The translations under genes and the position numbers were made by a program. From Streptomyces sp. HNM0575 (lineage in GTDB: Bacteria > Actinomycetota > Actinomycetes > Streptomycetales > Streptomycetaceae): a stretch of 64,000 nucleotides of DNA. The notes beneath the pieces were generated by a model. The model did not search any database. It was not told where the DNA came from and saw nothing but the letters and a program-made list of their open reading frames with translations. Within the stretch, counting starts at the first letter, position 1. Every line of letters begins with the position of its first letter. Of the stretch, positions 54,304 through 62,537 are shown piece by piece. Where the stretch lies: assembly GCF_012726265.1 (NCBI RefSeq), contig NZ_JAASAG010000003.1:1-64000 (forward strand). The letters run 5' to 3'.

Positions 54304-54948
54304 TCATCGTGGCAGCCATTCAGCGCGGATCTGCTCGACGGCCTCGGCGTCTTCGGCGTCGACTCGGCTCGCCTCGTCGAGGACGCGGGCCAGACTCGCG
54401 GCGGGGATGATCACAGCGCCCGCGGCGTCGGCGAATACGTAGTCGCCGGGAGTGACGCAGACTCCCGAGACCTCGACGGCGATGTTCGCCGCGTACGGCA
54501 TCACGGTGTCCCCGCCCCAGCGGGTCGCCTCTCCTCTGCACCATGCCGCGATGCCCTGGTCTCGCAGCTCGTCGAAGTCCCGAAGCCTGCCGTCCGCCAG
54601 CACGCCTGCCAGTCCATGGTTCGCCACGCGGGACAGCTTGGTCCCGCCGCCGTGTGAGGCGTCGGGATACCCGCCGCCGGAAAGGACCAGCACGCGCCCG
54701 GCCGGAGAGTCTCCGGCCGCTTCATAGAAGAGCCCGGGGAAGCCGGAACGCGTCTGCGGCAGGTCGTCACGGTAGGGCATGTACGCGATGGTGACCGCCG
54801 GGCCGAAAAGCGGCCGCGTGCGGTCCGGGCCGGTGAGGGACAGGATGTGCGCGCGATGGGAGTGGATCCGCCCCATCGCATCAACCAGTGCCGCACAGCC
54901 CAGCCGCTTCGCTCTCGCCGCCGGGTCGTCTTCTGCTGTTTCGCTCAC
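54304..54948 (-). CDS. RraA-family protein
   Basis: This 214-residue protein is of the RraA/HMG-aldolase-like fold: ALVDAMGRIHSHRAHILSLTG, LFGPAVTIAYMP, VLSGGGYPDASHGGGTKLSRVANHGLAGVLADGRLRDFDELRD (Gly-rich plus DGxxRD catalytic-type motif), then VCVTPGDYVFADAAGAVIIP. Members include RNase E inhibitors and 4-hydroxy-4-methyl-2-oxoglutarate/oxaloacetate aldolases; DGRLRD favours the aldolase type. The GTG at 54948 has GGAGGAAG upstream; the longer frame runs into 9-bp repeats. Confidence 0.8.
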   Translation of the reverse strand: MSETAEDDPAARAKRLGCAALVDAMGRIHSHRAHILSLTGPDRTRPLFGPAVTIAYMPYRDDLPQTRSGFPGLFYEAAGDSPAGRVLVLSGGGYPDASHGGGTKLSRVANHGLAGVLADGRLRDFDELRDQGIAAWCRGEATRWGGDTVMPYAANIAVEVSGVCVTPGDYVFADAAGAVIIPAASLARVLDEASRVDAEDAEAVEQIRAEWLPR

Positions 54949-54984
54949 TCTTCCTCCAGGTCGAGGATCAAGCCGGCAGCACGC

Positions 54985-55029
54985 GTTCAGGCCGTACAAG
55001 CCGTTCAAGCCGTTCAAGGCGTTCAGGCC
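54985..55029. repeat. Five 9-bp GTTCAAGCC-type tandem repeats
   Basis: Near-identical nonamers lie upstream of the RraA-like gene and overlap the last two codons of the DUF5996 gene. Confidence 0.65.
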
Positions 55030-55976
55030 GGGTGGTGACGGCGCTTCCAGCGAGCAGGGTCTTGTTCGAGTGCGGAGCGGTCCCAGCCCCCGCCGTCGGC
55101 TGCCGCTTCATAGGTGGTCTCCAGGAACCGCAGCAGGTCGTGCTCCGGGTCGGCAGCGGTTCGTACGGCCTCGTACGGCAGCAGGAACTCACCGTATTCC
55201 GCGCTGTAGTAGGCCGATTCCGGGGCGATCCGGTGCTCGGCGAATCCAGCGGGGGTGGGGTAGGCGTAGGAGTAGAAGGCGCCCTCCTCCGCTCCGCCCG
55301 GCCAGAATCCGCAACTGCTCAGTTCGCGGTCGTAGGCCTCTTCCATGACCCAGTTTGCGAGGTGCGGGGCGCCGCCCGGATGGGGCGGTGCGGTCCTTCC
55401 CGAGAAGCGCGTGCAAGCAAGGTCCATGCTTCCCCAGAAGAAGTGCACCGGGCTGGCCTTCCCGACGAAGGAGGACCGGAACTCGTCCATCGTGAGGTGG
55501 ACCCGCAAGAGCTGACGCCAGAACGTCTGCGCGGCGTCGGGGTCGTACGTCGCGTGGTCGAAGTCGTCGGCGAACTTCACCGCCGGCTCCACCTCGTTCG
55601 GGTGCGACTGGATCGCCGCCTCGATTCCCAAGTCGCCCATCGCCCGGAGCACTTCCGCGTGGAAGTCGGCGACCGGCCGGGATGTCAGAGCGATGCTCCG
55701 GGAGTCTCCGCCGCTGGTACGGATGCGAAGCCGGTGGTCGAGGAAGTCGAATTCGATGTCGAACACTCCCGAGTGGTACGGAACGGCCGAGGTCGTCAGT
55801 CCGCGGGGAGTCACATAGAGACTGACCTGCCACCAGTGGTTCACCATCGGCGCGTGTTTCAGCCGGATCTTTCCGACGATCTGGGCCCACATGTGAAGGG
55901 TGTCGCGGGTCGGGGCCCAGTCCGCGACTCGCAGACGCGGCCATACGTCGGAGGAGGTGGCATGTCCTGCGGTCAT
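55023..55976 (-). CDS. DUF5996 family protein
   Basis: This 317-residue protein matches the DUF5996 pattern: W..L....W..T.DTLHMWAQIVGKIRL near the start, HWWQVSLYVTPRGLTTSAVPY, FWGSMDLACTRFSGRTAPPHPG and FYSYAYPTPAGF...PYEAVR. The family is widespread and its function is unknown. The ATG at 55976 follows GAGGGAG. It is followed by the RraA-like gene on the same strand (74-bp gap), and a short operon is possible. Confidence 0.82.
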   Translation of the reverse strand: MTAGHATSSDVWPRLRVADWAPTRDTLHMWAQIVGKIRLKHAPMVNHWWQVSLYVTPRGLTTSAVPYHSGVFDIEFDFLDHRLRIRTSGGDSRSIALTSRPVADFHAEVLRAMGDLGIEAAIQSHPNEVEPAVKFADDFDHATYDPDAAQTFWRQLLRVHLTMDEFRSSFVGKASPVHFFWGSMDLACTRFSGRTAPPHPGGAPHLANWVMEEAYDRELSSCGFWPGGAEEGAFYSYAYPTPAGFAEHRIAPESAYYSAEYGEFLLPYEAVRTAADPEHDLLRFLETTYEAAADGGGWDRSALEQDPARWKRRHHPA

Positions 55977-55999
55977 CTGTCTCCCTCTGGGGCGTCTCG

Positions 56000-56041
56000 C
56001 TGACGGGTACGGGCTGACGGGTACGGGCTGACGGGTACGGA
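56000..56041. repeat. Three 14-bp tandem repeats upstream of the DUF5996 gene
   Basis: CTGACGGGTACGGG is repeated three times (the last lacking its final base) in the leader of the DUF5996 gene, 24 bp upstream of its ATG. Confidence 0.7.
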
Positions 56042-56182
56042 AGGGATCCGGAGGCTCGGTCCCCCATCGTCCGGCCGCCCCGTCGGCCCTTTTCGGGGGC
56101 ACGCAGACGCACCGGCGATGTTCATCCCACAGGCCCGGTCTCCATCCGCCGTGGCACGACTGCGCCGTTGGCGGCGCATACG

Positions 56183-56926
56183 TCATCGGTGTTCGGGGTT
56201 GGCCGACTCGGGGCGGCAGCCCGCGTCCCATTCGGTGCGCTGGTTTCCGTAGGCGGGAATTCCCCCGGCCCGCCGCAGCATCGCGGCCAGGTGCAGGAGG
56301 TTGAAGGTCATGAAGGTGGTGTTGCGGTTGGTGAAGTCGTTGTCCGGACCGCTTGAGCCGGGGTCGAGATAGGAAGGCCCGGGGCCGGCCTCACCGCTCC
56401 ACCCGGCGTCCGCCTGCGGCGGAATCGTGTATCCCAGGTGCTGCATGCTGTAGAGCAGATTCATGGAGCAGTGCTTGAGGCCGTCCTCGTTGCCGGTGAT
56501 CAGGCAGCCGCCGACCCGCCCGTAATAGGCGTACTGGCCGGCTTCGTTGAGCAGACTCGAACAGCTGTAGAGACGCTCGATCACCTTCTTCATCACCGAG
56601 CTGTTGTCGCCGAGCCAGACCGGGCCGCAGAGCACCAGGATGTCCGCGGCCAGGACGCGTTCGAAGAGAGCCGGCCACGCGTCGTGGGCCCAGCCGTGCT
56701 CTGTCATGTCCGGCCACACGCCCGTGGCGATGTCGTGATCGGCCGCCCGGACGACTTCCACCTCGACTCCGTGGTTGCGCATGATTCCGGAACTCAGCCT
56801 GACCAGTCCGTCGGTATTGCTGATCTCGGGGGACGGTTTGAGGGAGGCATTGATGAACATCGCGCGCAGCCCCTCGAATTGGGGCGCCGCTGCCGCTTCG
56901 GGTTCAGGACTCTCGGGTTCGGACAT
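56183..56926 (-). CDS. Flavodoxin-fold NAD(P)H-dependent oxidoreductase
   Basis: This 247-residue protein begins, after a short Pro/Glu/Ala leader, with LRAMFINASLKPSPEISNTDGLVRL. It continues with ADILVLCGPVWLGDNSSVMKKVIERLYSCSSLL and GRVGGCLITGNEDGLKHCSMNLLYSMQHLG, the NAD(P)H-dependent FMN reductase (iron-sulfur flavoprotein-like) pattern. The ATG at 56926 is preferred over a TTG at 56938. The partner and substrate are unknown. Confidence 0.82.
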   Translation of the reverse strand: MSEPESPEPEAAAAPQFEGLRAMFINASLKPSPEISNTDGLVRLSSGIMRNHGVEVEVVRAADHDIATGVWPDMTEHGWAHDAWPALFERVLAADILVLCGPVWLGDNSSVMKKVIERLYSCSSLLNEAGQYAYYGRVGGCLITGNEDGLKHCSMNLLYSMQHLGYTIPPQADAGWSGEAGPGPSYLDPGSSGPDNDFTNRNTTFMTFNLLHLAAMLRRAGGIPAYGNQRTEWDAGCRPESANPEHR

Positions 56927-57048
56927 GACTGCCGCCAATCTGGTGTGGTGAGCCGATACCGCCGCCTCCGGCGCTTGCCGCCTGGAGGGCGATGGGCACG
57001 TGTCGTCTCAAGTCGCCTGACGCTGCGGGAGGTTGACGTCGACGTGAG

Positions 57049-59190
57049 TCATCCGCCGGCCGAGCGCAGGTGGAGCAGGAGCAGGGCGATGTCGTCGCGG
57101 GGCGCGGCGGTCTGCGGGCGGTGGCGGATGAGGGCGTCGGCGAGGGCGTCCATGGTCTGGCTCGGGCCCGGTGTGAGCTGTTCGGCGAGTTCGGCTGTGG
57201 CCACCTCCAGGTCGCCGCCGGGGGTTTCGATGAGCCCGTCGGTGTACAGAGCCAGCACAGCGCCCGGAGGCAGGGCGACTTCGGCCGCCTCGTAGTCAGC
57301 GGTGGGGTCGATGCCGAGCAGGAGCCCGCGCGGCAGGCTGAGGACTTCGGTGGGGGCGTCCGGCGGACGCAGCAGTGGGGGCAGGTGGCCGGCGGAGGCC
57401 AGCCGGGCGCGCTGGTTCGCGAGGTCCAGGTGGACGTAGAGACAGCTCGCGAAGAGGCCCGGGTCGAAGTCGGTGAGCAGGCGGTTGGTGCGGGTGAGGA
57501 CTTCGGCGGGGGAGGCGCCGGCGGTGGCGTGGACGGCGGTGCGGACCTGTCCCATGAGGGCGGCGGCCTTCACGTTGTGGCCCTGGACGTCTCCGATGGC
57601 GGCGGCTACGGAGGTGTCGTCGAGGCGGATGAGGTCGTAGAAGTCGCCGCCGACGTCCATGCCACGGGCGGTCGGCAGGTAGCGGGCGGCCACCTCCAGT
57701 TCGGGCACCGCCGGGAGGGTGGCCGGGAGCAGGCCCGTCTGTAGCCCGTGGGCGAGTTGGTGCTCGGCGTCGTGGAGAAGGGCGCGGTCGAGGGCCTGGG
57801 CGAGCAGTCCGGCGAGCGAGGTGAGGACGGCGCGCTCGTCGGGGGTGAAGGGGTGGGGCTCTTCGTAGGAGATCACGCAGCAGCCGACCGGGCGGCCGGA
57901 CGCGATCAGCGGCAGGAAGGCCCAGCCTCCCTTCTTCGTCAGCTCCGGGACTTCCGGCTTGAGTTGCCGCATCTCGTGCGGGGAGGCGACGAAGAGCGGC
58001 ACTCCCGTGGTCAGGACGTGCACGGTGGGGTCTGCTTCGTCCCGGAGGGAGGGAAGGTCGAGACGGTTCATGACCTCGGGCCGGTATCCGCGGTAGCCGA
58101 CGATACGAAGCCGGCCGCCCTCGGCGACGGACACGACGAAGCCCTGGGAGCCGAAGGCGGGCATGATCTGGTCGGCGGCCAGCTCGACGACGTCCCGCAC
58201 ACCGACCGCCTCGCTCAGCGCGGCCGCCAAGTGCATCAGGTCGAACAGCGAACCCGCCCGGGCCGGCAGGGCGTCGCTCTCACCGTGCCCCGGCACCCGG
58301 CGGTCCACGGGGCTGTCGCCGTCGGCCGGAGTGATGACGAGGCTTACGCCGGAGGCGTCCGAGTAGAGCTCGATGTCCAGCCACCGGTCCGGCGGGCACA
58401 AGACGGTGGAGGACGTGGGCCGGCGCCCGACCAGCGCCGCCCGGTACTTGTCCTCGAAGGCCGGGTCGTTCAGCCAGGGCAGCGCCTCCCACAGCAGTGC
58501 TCCGCGCAGGTTCGGGACGCTGTCACCGACCAGGCCGGCCGCGGCGGCGTTGACGAAAGTGATCCGGCCCTCCGGGTCCAGCGCACAACAGCCCATCGGG
58601 AGGCGGTCGACGAAGTCCTGCGCGCCCGGCGCCCGGACGGGCCCCGGCCCGCGGGCAGTCAGCGGGGCCAGCACATGCGGCGCGCGTCCGGGCAGCACCG
58701 GGCGCCCGCTCTCGGCGGCGTGCCGGAGGAGCGCACCCATGCGGTCGCTGGCGGCGCGGACCACCTCGCGCTCGTGTGCGCTCAGCTGTGGCGGATGGGA
58801 GCCGGGCCACAGCAGCCCCAGCGCGCCCCGGGCCGCGGCGTTCGCGATGACCGGCGTGACCGCCAGGGCGAAGGGGTGGGGCAGCCCGAGTGCCACCCGG
58901 GGGTAGTCACGGGCCAGTTCGGCCTGGCTGCCGATCCACACCGAGTGCTCACGTACGGCGTGTGTCATCGGGTTCGCGACCGTCAGCGCCAGCCGGGTCC
59001 AGGGCGCGGCGATGTGCGGGGGAACGCCGGTCAGTACCGCCAGCCGCAGCATGTCCTCGCCCGGCGACAGCAGATACAGCAGGCCCGCGGAGGCGTCCGT
59101 CTCCCGCATCGCCCGGGCCAGGGCGGGGGCCAGCAGCTCCGGACCGGAGCCCGCGGCGGGGCTGAAGCTGGAGGTGTCGTGGCCATGCAC
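57049..59190 (-). CDS. GAF-PAS-GAF-PP2C (SpoIIE-type) serine phosphatase
   Basis: This 713-residue protein has four domains: GAF at about 15-150, PAS at about 200-310 (FVDRLPMGCCALDPEGRITFVNAAAAGLVG) and a second GAF at about 345-490. The fourth, from about 510, is a PP2C-like phosphatase (ARGMDVGGDFYDLIRLDDTSVAAAIGDVQGHN with metal-binding Asp, then GAVLALYTDGLIETPG and RDDIALLLL). Such proteins dephosphorylate anti-anti-sigma factors in Streptomyces. No kinase or STAS gene is adjacent. The GTG at 59190 is chosen because the frame further upstream has shadow-like composition and crosses a riboswitch. Confidence 0.85.
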   Translation of the reverse strand: MHGHDTSSFSPAAGSGPELLAPALARAMRETDASAGLLYLLSPGEDMLRLAVLTGVPPHIAAPWTRLALTVANPMTHAVREHSVWIGSQAELARDYPRVALGLPHPFALAVTPVIANAAARGALGLLWPGSHPPQLSAHEREVVRAASDRMGALLRHAAESGRPVLPGRAPHVLAPLTARGPGPVRAPGAQDFVDRLPMGCCALDPEGRITFVNAAAAGLVGDSVPNLRGALLWEALPWLNDPAFEDKYRAALVGRRPTSSTVLCPPDRWLDIELYSDASGVSLVITPADGDSPVDRRVPGHGESDALPARAGSLFDLMHLAAALSEAVGVRDVVELAADQIMPAFGSQGFVVSVAEGGRLRIVGYRGYRPEVMNRLDLPSLRDEADPTVHVLTTGVPLFVASPHEMRQLKPEVPELTKKGGWAFLPLIASGRPVGCCVISYEEPHPFTPDERAVLTSLAGLLAQALDRALLHDAEHQLAHGLQTGLLPATLPAVPELEVAARYLPTARGMDVGGDFYDLIRLDDTSVAAAIGDVQGHNVKAAALMGQVRTAVHATAGASPAEVLTRTNRLLTDFDPGLFASCLYVHLDLANQRARLASAGHLPPLLRPPDAPTEVLSLPRGLLLGIDPTADYEAAEVALPPGAVLALYTDGLIETPGGDLEVATAELAEQLTPGPSQTMDALADALIRHRPQTAAPRDDIALLLLHLRSAGG

Positions 59191-59440
59191 GCTCCAACCC
59201 TGCTCGCCGACGTAGGAGGACGGTCTCCGGACACGCCGGGGTCGCCTCCCGGGGGGCTTCTCGCTTCGGCGCCGACCGCACCACCGTCCCCCTGCCGTCG
59301 CCTCGTTCCGGCGGACAAAGACCATGGGAAACGACCGGCGCGGGCGGGGAGCGCGACCCGGCGCGCGTGGTGAGCGCGACCCGGCGTGGGCCCGACCGCA
59401 TCGGTGCCCGCGGACGCCCTCGGAAGCGGGCGGCACCCGG
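59191..59440. other. Divergent promoter region upstream of the riboswitch
   Basis: These 250 bp lie between the phosphatase gene (left-reading) and the cobalamin riboswitch (right-reading). No gene is credible here; both promoters must lie in it. Confidence 0.4.
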
Positions 59441-59444
59441 ATGG

Positions 59445-59615
59445 AATGATGGCCCGTGACATGGCGACGGCGGTCCGAGGAAGCCGGTGCGAATCCGGCG
59501 CGGTCCCGCCACTGTGATCGGCGAGCGGATCCCGAAAGGCCACTGCCCCGGGCGGGTGGGAAGGCAGGGACGAGCCTCGACCCGAGAGCCAGGAGACTCA
59601 CGCGGTCGCCTCCTC
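59445..59615 (+). promoter_or_regulatory. Cobalamin (AdoCbl) riboswitch
   Basis: The conserved cobalamin aptamer core is present at 59479-59517: AAGCCGGTGCGAATCCGGC, GCGGTCCCGCCACTGTGA. The B12-box region AGCCAGGAGACTCACGC follows near 59587-59603. A CCTCCTC segment (59609-59615) and a CCGGGG/CCCCGG hairpin (59622-59640) lie between the aptamer and the GAGGGGAAGG ribosome-binding site of the next gene, so control at translation initiation is plausible. Ends are approximate. Confidence 0.9.
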
Positions 59616-59657
59616 GACGTACCGGGGCGGATCTCCCCGGAGAGGGGAAGGCTCGGC

Positions 59658-60089
59658 ATGACCGGGACATCGGCCGATCAGGCATCAGACGAAGCGGGGG
59701 CAGCGGAGAGGGCGGGCGCTGCGCCGTGCCGGATCGTCGTGTGCCGGGACTGCTGCTGCGGCAGCCCCAAGGTGACCGGGCTGGATCACGCGGCGCAGAC
59801 GGCTCGCCTGCGTGAAGAGGCACCTGTTCGCGTCTCCGACTGCCTGGACGTATGCGACCAGGCCAACGTCGTCGTCGTACAGCCCTCCGCCGAAGGCCGT
59901 GCCGCCGGAGCCCGGCCCGTCTGGCTCGGGCTGGTCAACGACCCGGACGCGACCGAGGACGTCACCGCCTGGGTGCGGGCGGGCGGCCCCGGAGCCGCAC
60001 CGCTGCCGGACATCCTCGACCTCCACGTCATCGCGCCGCCGCGACGGGGGCTCGCCGCGAATCGCCGCGCTGCGCCGCCGGATCCGTGA
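59658..60089 (+). CDS. DUF1636-like (2Fe-2S) ferredoxin-domain protein under B12 control
   Basis: This 143-residue protein has a thioredoxin-like [2Fe-2S] ferredoxin cysteine pattern: CRDCCCGSPK (C29, C32, C33, C34) and DCLDVCDQANVVVVQP (C62, C66). DUF1636-type metal-binding proteins are often encoded next to cobalamin biosynthesis or cobalt-transport genes. Here the gene directly follows a cobalamin riboswitch. It is probably expressed when B12 is scarce. The ATG at 59658 follows GAGGGGAAGG. Confidence 0.85.
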   Translation: MTGTSADQASDEAGAAERAGAAPCRIVVCRDCCCGSPKVTGLDHAAQTARLREEAPVRVSDCLDVCDQANVVVVQPSAEGRAAGARPVWLGLVNDPDATEDVTAWVRAGGPGAAPLPDILDLHVIAPPRRGLAANRRAAPPDP

Positions 60090-60234
60090 TCAGGAGCGAT
60101 GAGACGGCCCCGTCATCGGATATCCGGCGTCACGACTTTCCGTGCAGGACGGGCCGGAACTCAGCCGTCGCTCCGTCCGACTACCTGTCGGCACCCCACG
60201 CTCAGGGACCGACGGGAGCACGGAGAGGAACACC

Positions 60235-61656
60235 ATGGCGAGCACCACGGCAACCACGCCGCAGTCGGAGGACCGGCCCGCCGGCGCTCCGGCAGCCGAG
60301 CCGACGGACACATGGGCGGGGATACGGGCGCTGTTGCTGCGCCTGCACTTCTACGCCGGAGTCTTCATCGCACCGTTCCTGCTCCTCGCGGCCGTGACCG
60401 GTCTCTTCTATACGGCGATGCCTCAGGTGGAGAGGGCCGTGTACCAGCACGAGTTGAAGGTGAGCCCCCGGGGCGAACCGGACTCGCTGGCGGTTCAGGT
60501 GCATGCCGCGAAGAAGGCCGTGCCGGACGGCTCTCTGGTCTCCGTGACGACCGGGCCCGGCCCCGGCGACAGCACGCGTGTCGTCTTCGAGGAGCCCGGC
60601 CTGAAGGAGGGGTACACGCGGACGGCCTTCGTCGATCCCTACGGCCACTCGGTGCTGGGCACCCTGGAGACCTTCGGGCAGTGGCTCCCGGTGCGCGCCT
60701 GGTTCGACGATCTGCACCGCAATCTCCACCTGGGCGAGTTCGGCCGCAACTACAGCGAGATCGCCGCGAGTTGGCTGTGGGTGGAGGTCACCGGCGGGCT
60801 CGTGCTGTGGATCGGGATTCGCCGCTCGCGCCGGAGGCTGCGCCGCACCCTGCTTCCGGAGCAGTCGGCTCCCGCCGGGCGCCGGCGGGTGAGGTCCTGG
60901 CACGGTGCGGTCGGACTGTGGGCGTCGGCGGCCCTGTTGGGGCTGTCGGCGACGGGGCTGACGTGGTCCGCGCATGCCGGCGCCAACATCACGCAGCTGC
61001 GGGAGCAGTTGAACAGCCCAACACCGACGGTGGCGGCCACCGTTCCGCACGCTCACGGCTCCGGGAAGCAGGGCGGCCGGGACATCGGCTTCGACGGCGC
61101 CGTACGGGAGGCGCGGCAGGCCGGTCTCGGTGGCGTTCTGGACATCACGCCCCCTGCTGACCGCGGCAGCGGATACGTCGTGAAGGAGAACACGCGCTCC
61201 TGGCCGGAGCGGCAGGACTCCGTCGCTGTGGCGCCGGACTCCGGGGAGATCACCGCGACTCTCCGCTTCGACGACTATCCCCTGCTGGCGAAGCTGTCCC
61301 GCTGGGGCGTGGACGCCCACATGGGCCTGCTGTTCGGCCTGGTCAACCAGATCGTGCTGGCGCTCGTCGCCCTCGCGCTGATCGGAATGATCGTCTGGGG
61401 ATACCGGATGTGGTGGCTGCGCCGCCCCACGCGCGGTGCCGCCTCCGCCGGACGGACGCCGCGTCCCGGACGTGCTCCCGCGCGCGGTGCGTGGCGCCGG
61501 ATCCCGGGACGGGTGCTGGCTCCGGCCGCCCTCGTGACGGCGCTTGTGGCGTACTGGCTTCCGTGGTTCGGTATCCCGCTGCTGCTGTTTCTGGCCGTGG
61601 ATCTGCTGACGGGCAGGGTGCGCCGGAGGCGGGAGCGCAAGGAGGTGGACGTGTGA
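60235..61656 (+). CDS. PepSY-associated transmembrane protein
   Basis: This 473-residue protein has four main membrane helices: LRLHFYAGVFIAPFLLLAAVTGLFY near the N-terminus, one near 180-200, one near 225-245 (WHGAVGLWASAALLGLSATGLTW), and one near 375-400. A last pair lies at the C-terminus. PepSY-like extracytoplasmic domains lie between helices (VQVHAAKKAVPDGSLVSVTTGP, FDGAVREARQAGLGGVLDITPP), and the histidines match PepSY_TM/PiuB-type, possibly haem-binding, reductases. The ATG at 60235 follows AGAGGAAC. It lies 145 bp after the B12-regulated gene and overlaps the next gene by 4 bp. Confidence 0.83.
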   Translation: MASTTATTPQSEDRPAGAPAAEPTDTWAGIRALLLRLHFYAGVFIAPFLLLAAVTGLFYTAMPQVERAVYQHELKVSPRGEPDSLAVQVHAAKKAVPDGSLVSVTTGPGPGDSTRVVFEEPGLKEGYTRTAFVDPYGHSVLGTLETFGQWLPVRAWFDDLHRNLHLGEFGRNYSEIAASWLWVEVTGGLVLWIGIRRSRRRLRRTLLPEQSAPAGRRRVRSWHGAVGLWASAALLGLSATGLTWSAHAGANITQLREQLNSPTPTVAATVPHAHGSGKQGGRDIGFDGAVREARQAGLGGVLDITPPADRGSGYVVKENTRSWPERQDSVAVAPDSGEITATLRFDDYPLLAKLSRWGVDAHMGLLFGLVNQIVLALVALALIGMIVWGYRMWWLRRPTRGAASAGRTPRPGRAPARGAWRRIPGRVLAPAALVTALVAYWLPWFGIPLLLFLAVDLLTGRVRRRRERKEVDV

Positions 61657-62336
61657 TCGCCGCTCCCGGTCTGCGCTGGATGTTCACCGCCGCACTGGCT
61701 GCGCTGGCGGTCTACGCCCTGTTGCGGGCCGTACGGTCCTCCCGGCCGGCCGGCGGTGTCTCGCACCTGCTGCACGCCACCATGGCGGTGGCGATGGCCG
61801 TGATGTGCTGGCCGCAGGGCATGGAGATGCCCGCCGTTCCGCAGGTGGTCTTCTTCGCCGCGGCGGCGCTGTGGTATCCGGTGGCGGCTGCCGCCGGTGG
61901 GCCGGGGGGCACGGGCCCGTCCCGTTCGCGGAGGATGCTCGCCGCGCTGCCGCACAGCGCGGTCATGGCGGGGATGGCCTGGATGCTCCACGCGATGAAC
62001 GAGTCGATGGGCGGCGCCCACCAGGCCTCCGGCGCGACGGGTCACGGCGCGGCGGGCGGCCATCACGGCGCCGCGCCGACGGAGTTGGCGACGATGTCGC
62101 TGCACGGCACCGCCCAGCAGACCGTGGCCTGGATCCTGGGCGCCGTCTTCCTGGCCCTGTCGCTGTGGTGGCTGGCCCGGGGACTCGACGCCGCTCGTGG
62201 AGCGCTCGGAGCGGCGCCGGTCCCGGCAGGTGGCGGAGGCGGACCGGCCGGCGGGGAGGGACGGGTGTCCGGCGATCTTCTGTGCCACGGAGTGATGGCG
62301 CTGGCGATGGCCGTCATGTTCGTACTCGTCACCTGA
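61653..62336 (+). CDS. DUF5134 membrane protein, Met/His-rich
   Basis: This 227-residue protein has about six membrane helices. Methionine-rich segments (MAVAMAVMCWPQGMEMP, HSAVMAGMAWMLHAMNESMGG) and a His/Gly loop (HGAAGGHHG) suggest metal contact. The family has no assigned function. The GTG at 61653 overlaps the PepSY gene stop (GTGTGA) and follows GGAGG, so it is translationally coupled. Confidence 0.8.
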   Translation: MIAAPGLRWMFTAALAALAVYALLRAVRSSRPAGGVSHLLHATMAVAMAVMCWPQGMEMPAVPQVVFFAAAALWYPVAAAAGGPGGTGPSRSRRMLAALPHSAVMAGMAWMLHAMNESMGGAHQASGATGHGAAGGHHGAAPTELATMSLHGTAQQTVAWILGAVFLALSLWWLARGLDAARGALGAAPVPAGGGGGPAGGEGRVSGDLLCHGVMALAMAVMFVLVT

Positions 62337-62372
62337 GCCGCGGTGTACGGGCTGGGAGGACTCCCCCTTTCC

Positions 62373-62435
62373 CGTTCACGGTGAACGTCGTTCATGGCGA
62401 AGGTCGTTCACGGGCGAACCGTGAACGTCCGTTCA
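62373..62435. promoter_or_regulatory. Cluster of six (C)GTTCA(C)/(G)TGAAC(G) half-sites
   Basis: Half-sites lie at 62373-62379, 62381-62387, 62389-62394, 62405-62411, 62421-62427 and 62430-62435 in alternating orientation. The first two form a 15-bp palindrome, CGTTCAC-g-GTGAACG, and the others repeat the arrangement. The cluster ends about 100 bp before the Met/His-rich gene. The regulator is unknown. Confidence 0.65.
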
Positions 62436-62537
62436 TGGCGAGGGCGCGTGGCCCGTGTTCGCAGTTTCTGTCCACACGTGAGCGCTTTTCGGCCTCCCGT
62501 TTCCGGCCCGCTGAGCAGGTGCGACGATGAGCGGACC

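Noticed and set aside
59483..59497. tRNA T-loop-like GGTGCGAATCC
   Set aside because: No acceptor or anticodon stem surrounds it; it is part of the cobalamin aptamer core.
57049..59823. Phosphatase extended to 924 residues
   Set aside because: The added N-terminus would run through the cobalamin riboswitch on the opposite strand and has shadow-like Arg/Pro/Ser composition; GTG 59190 is used.
62373..62435. Rex (redox) operator
   Set aside because: Half-sites resemble TGTGAA/TTCACA, but the gaps between outward arms are 5-6 bp rather than 4 and several sites face the other way.
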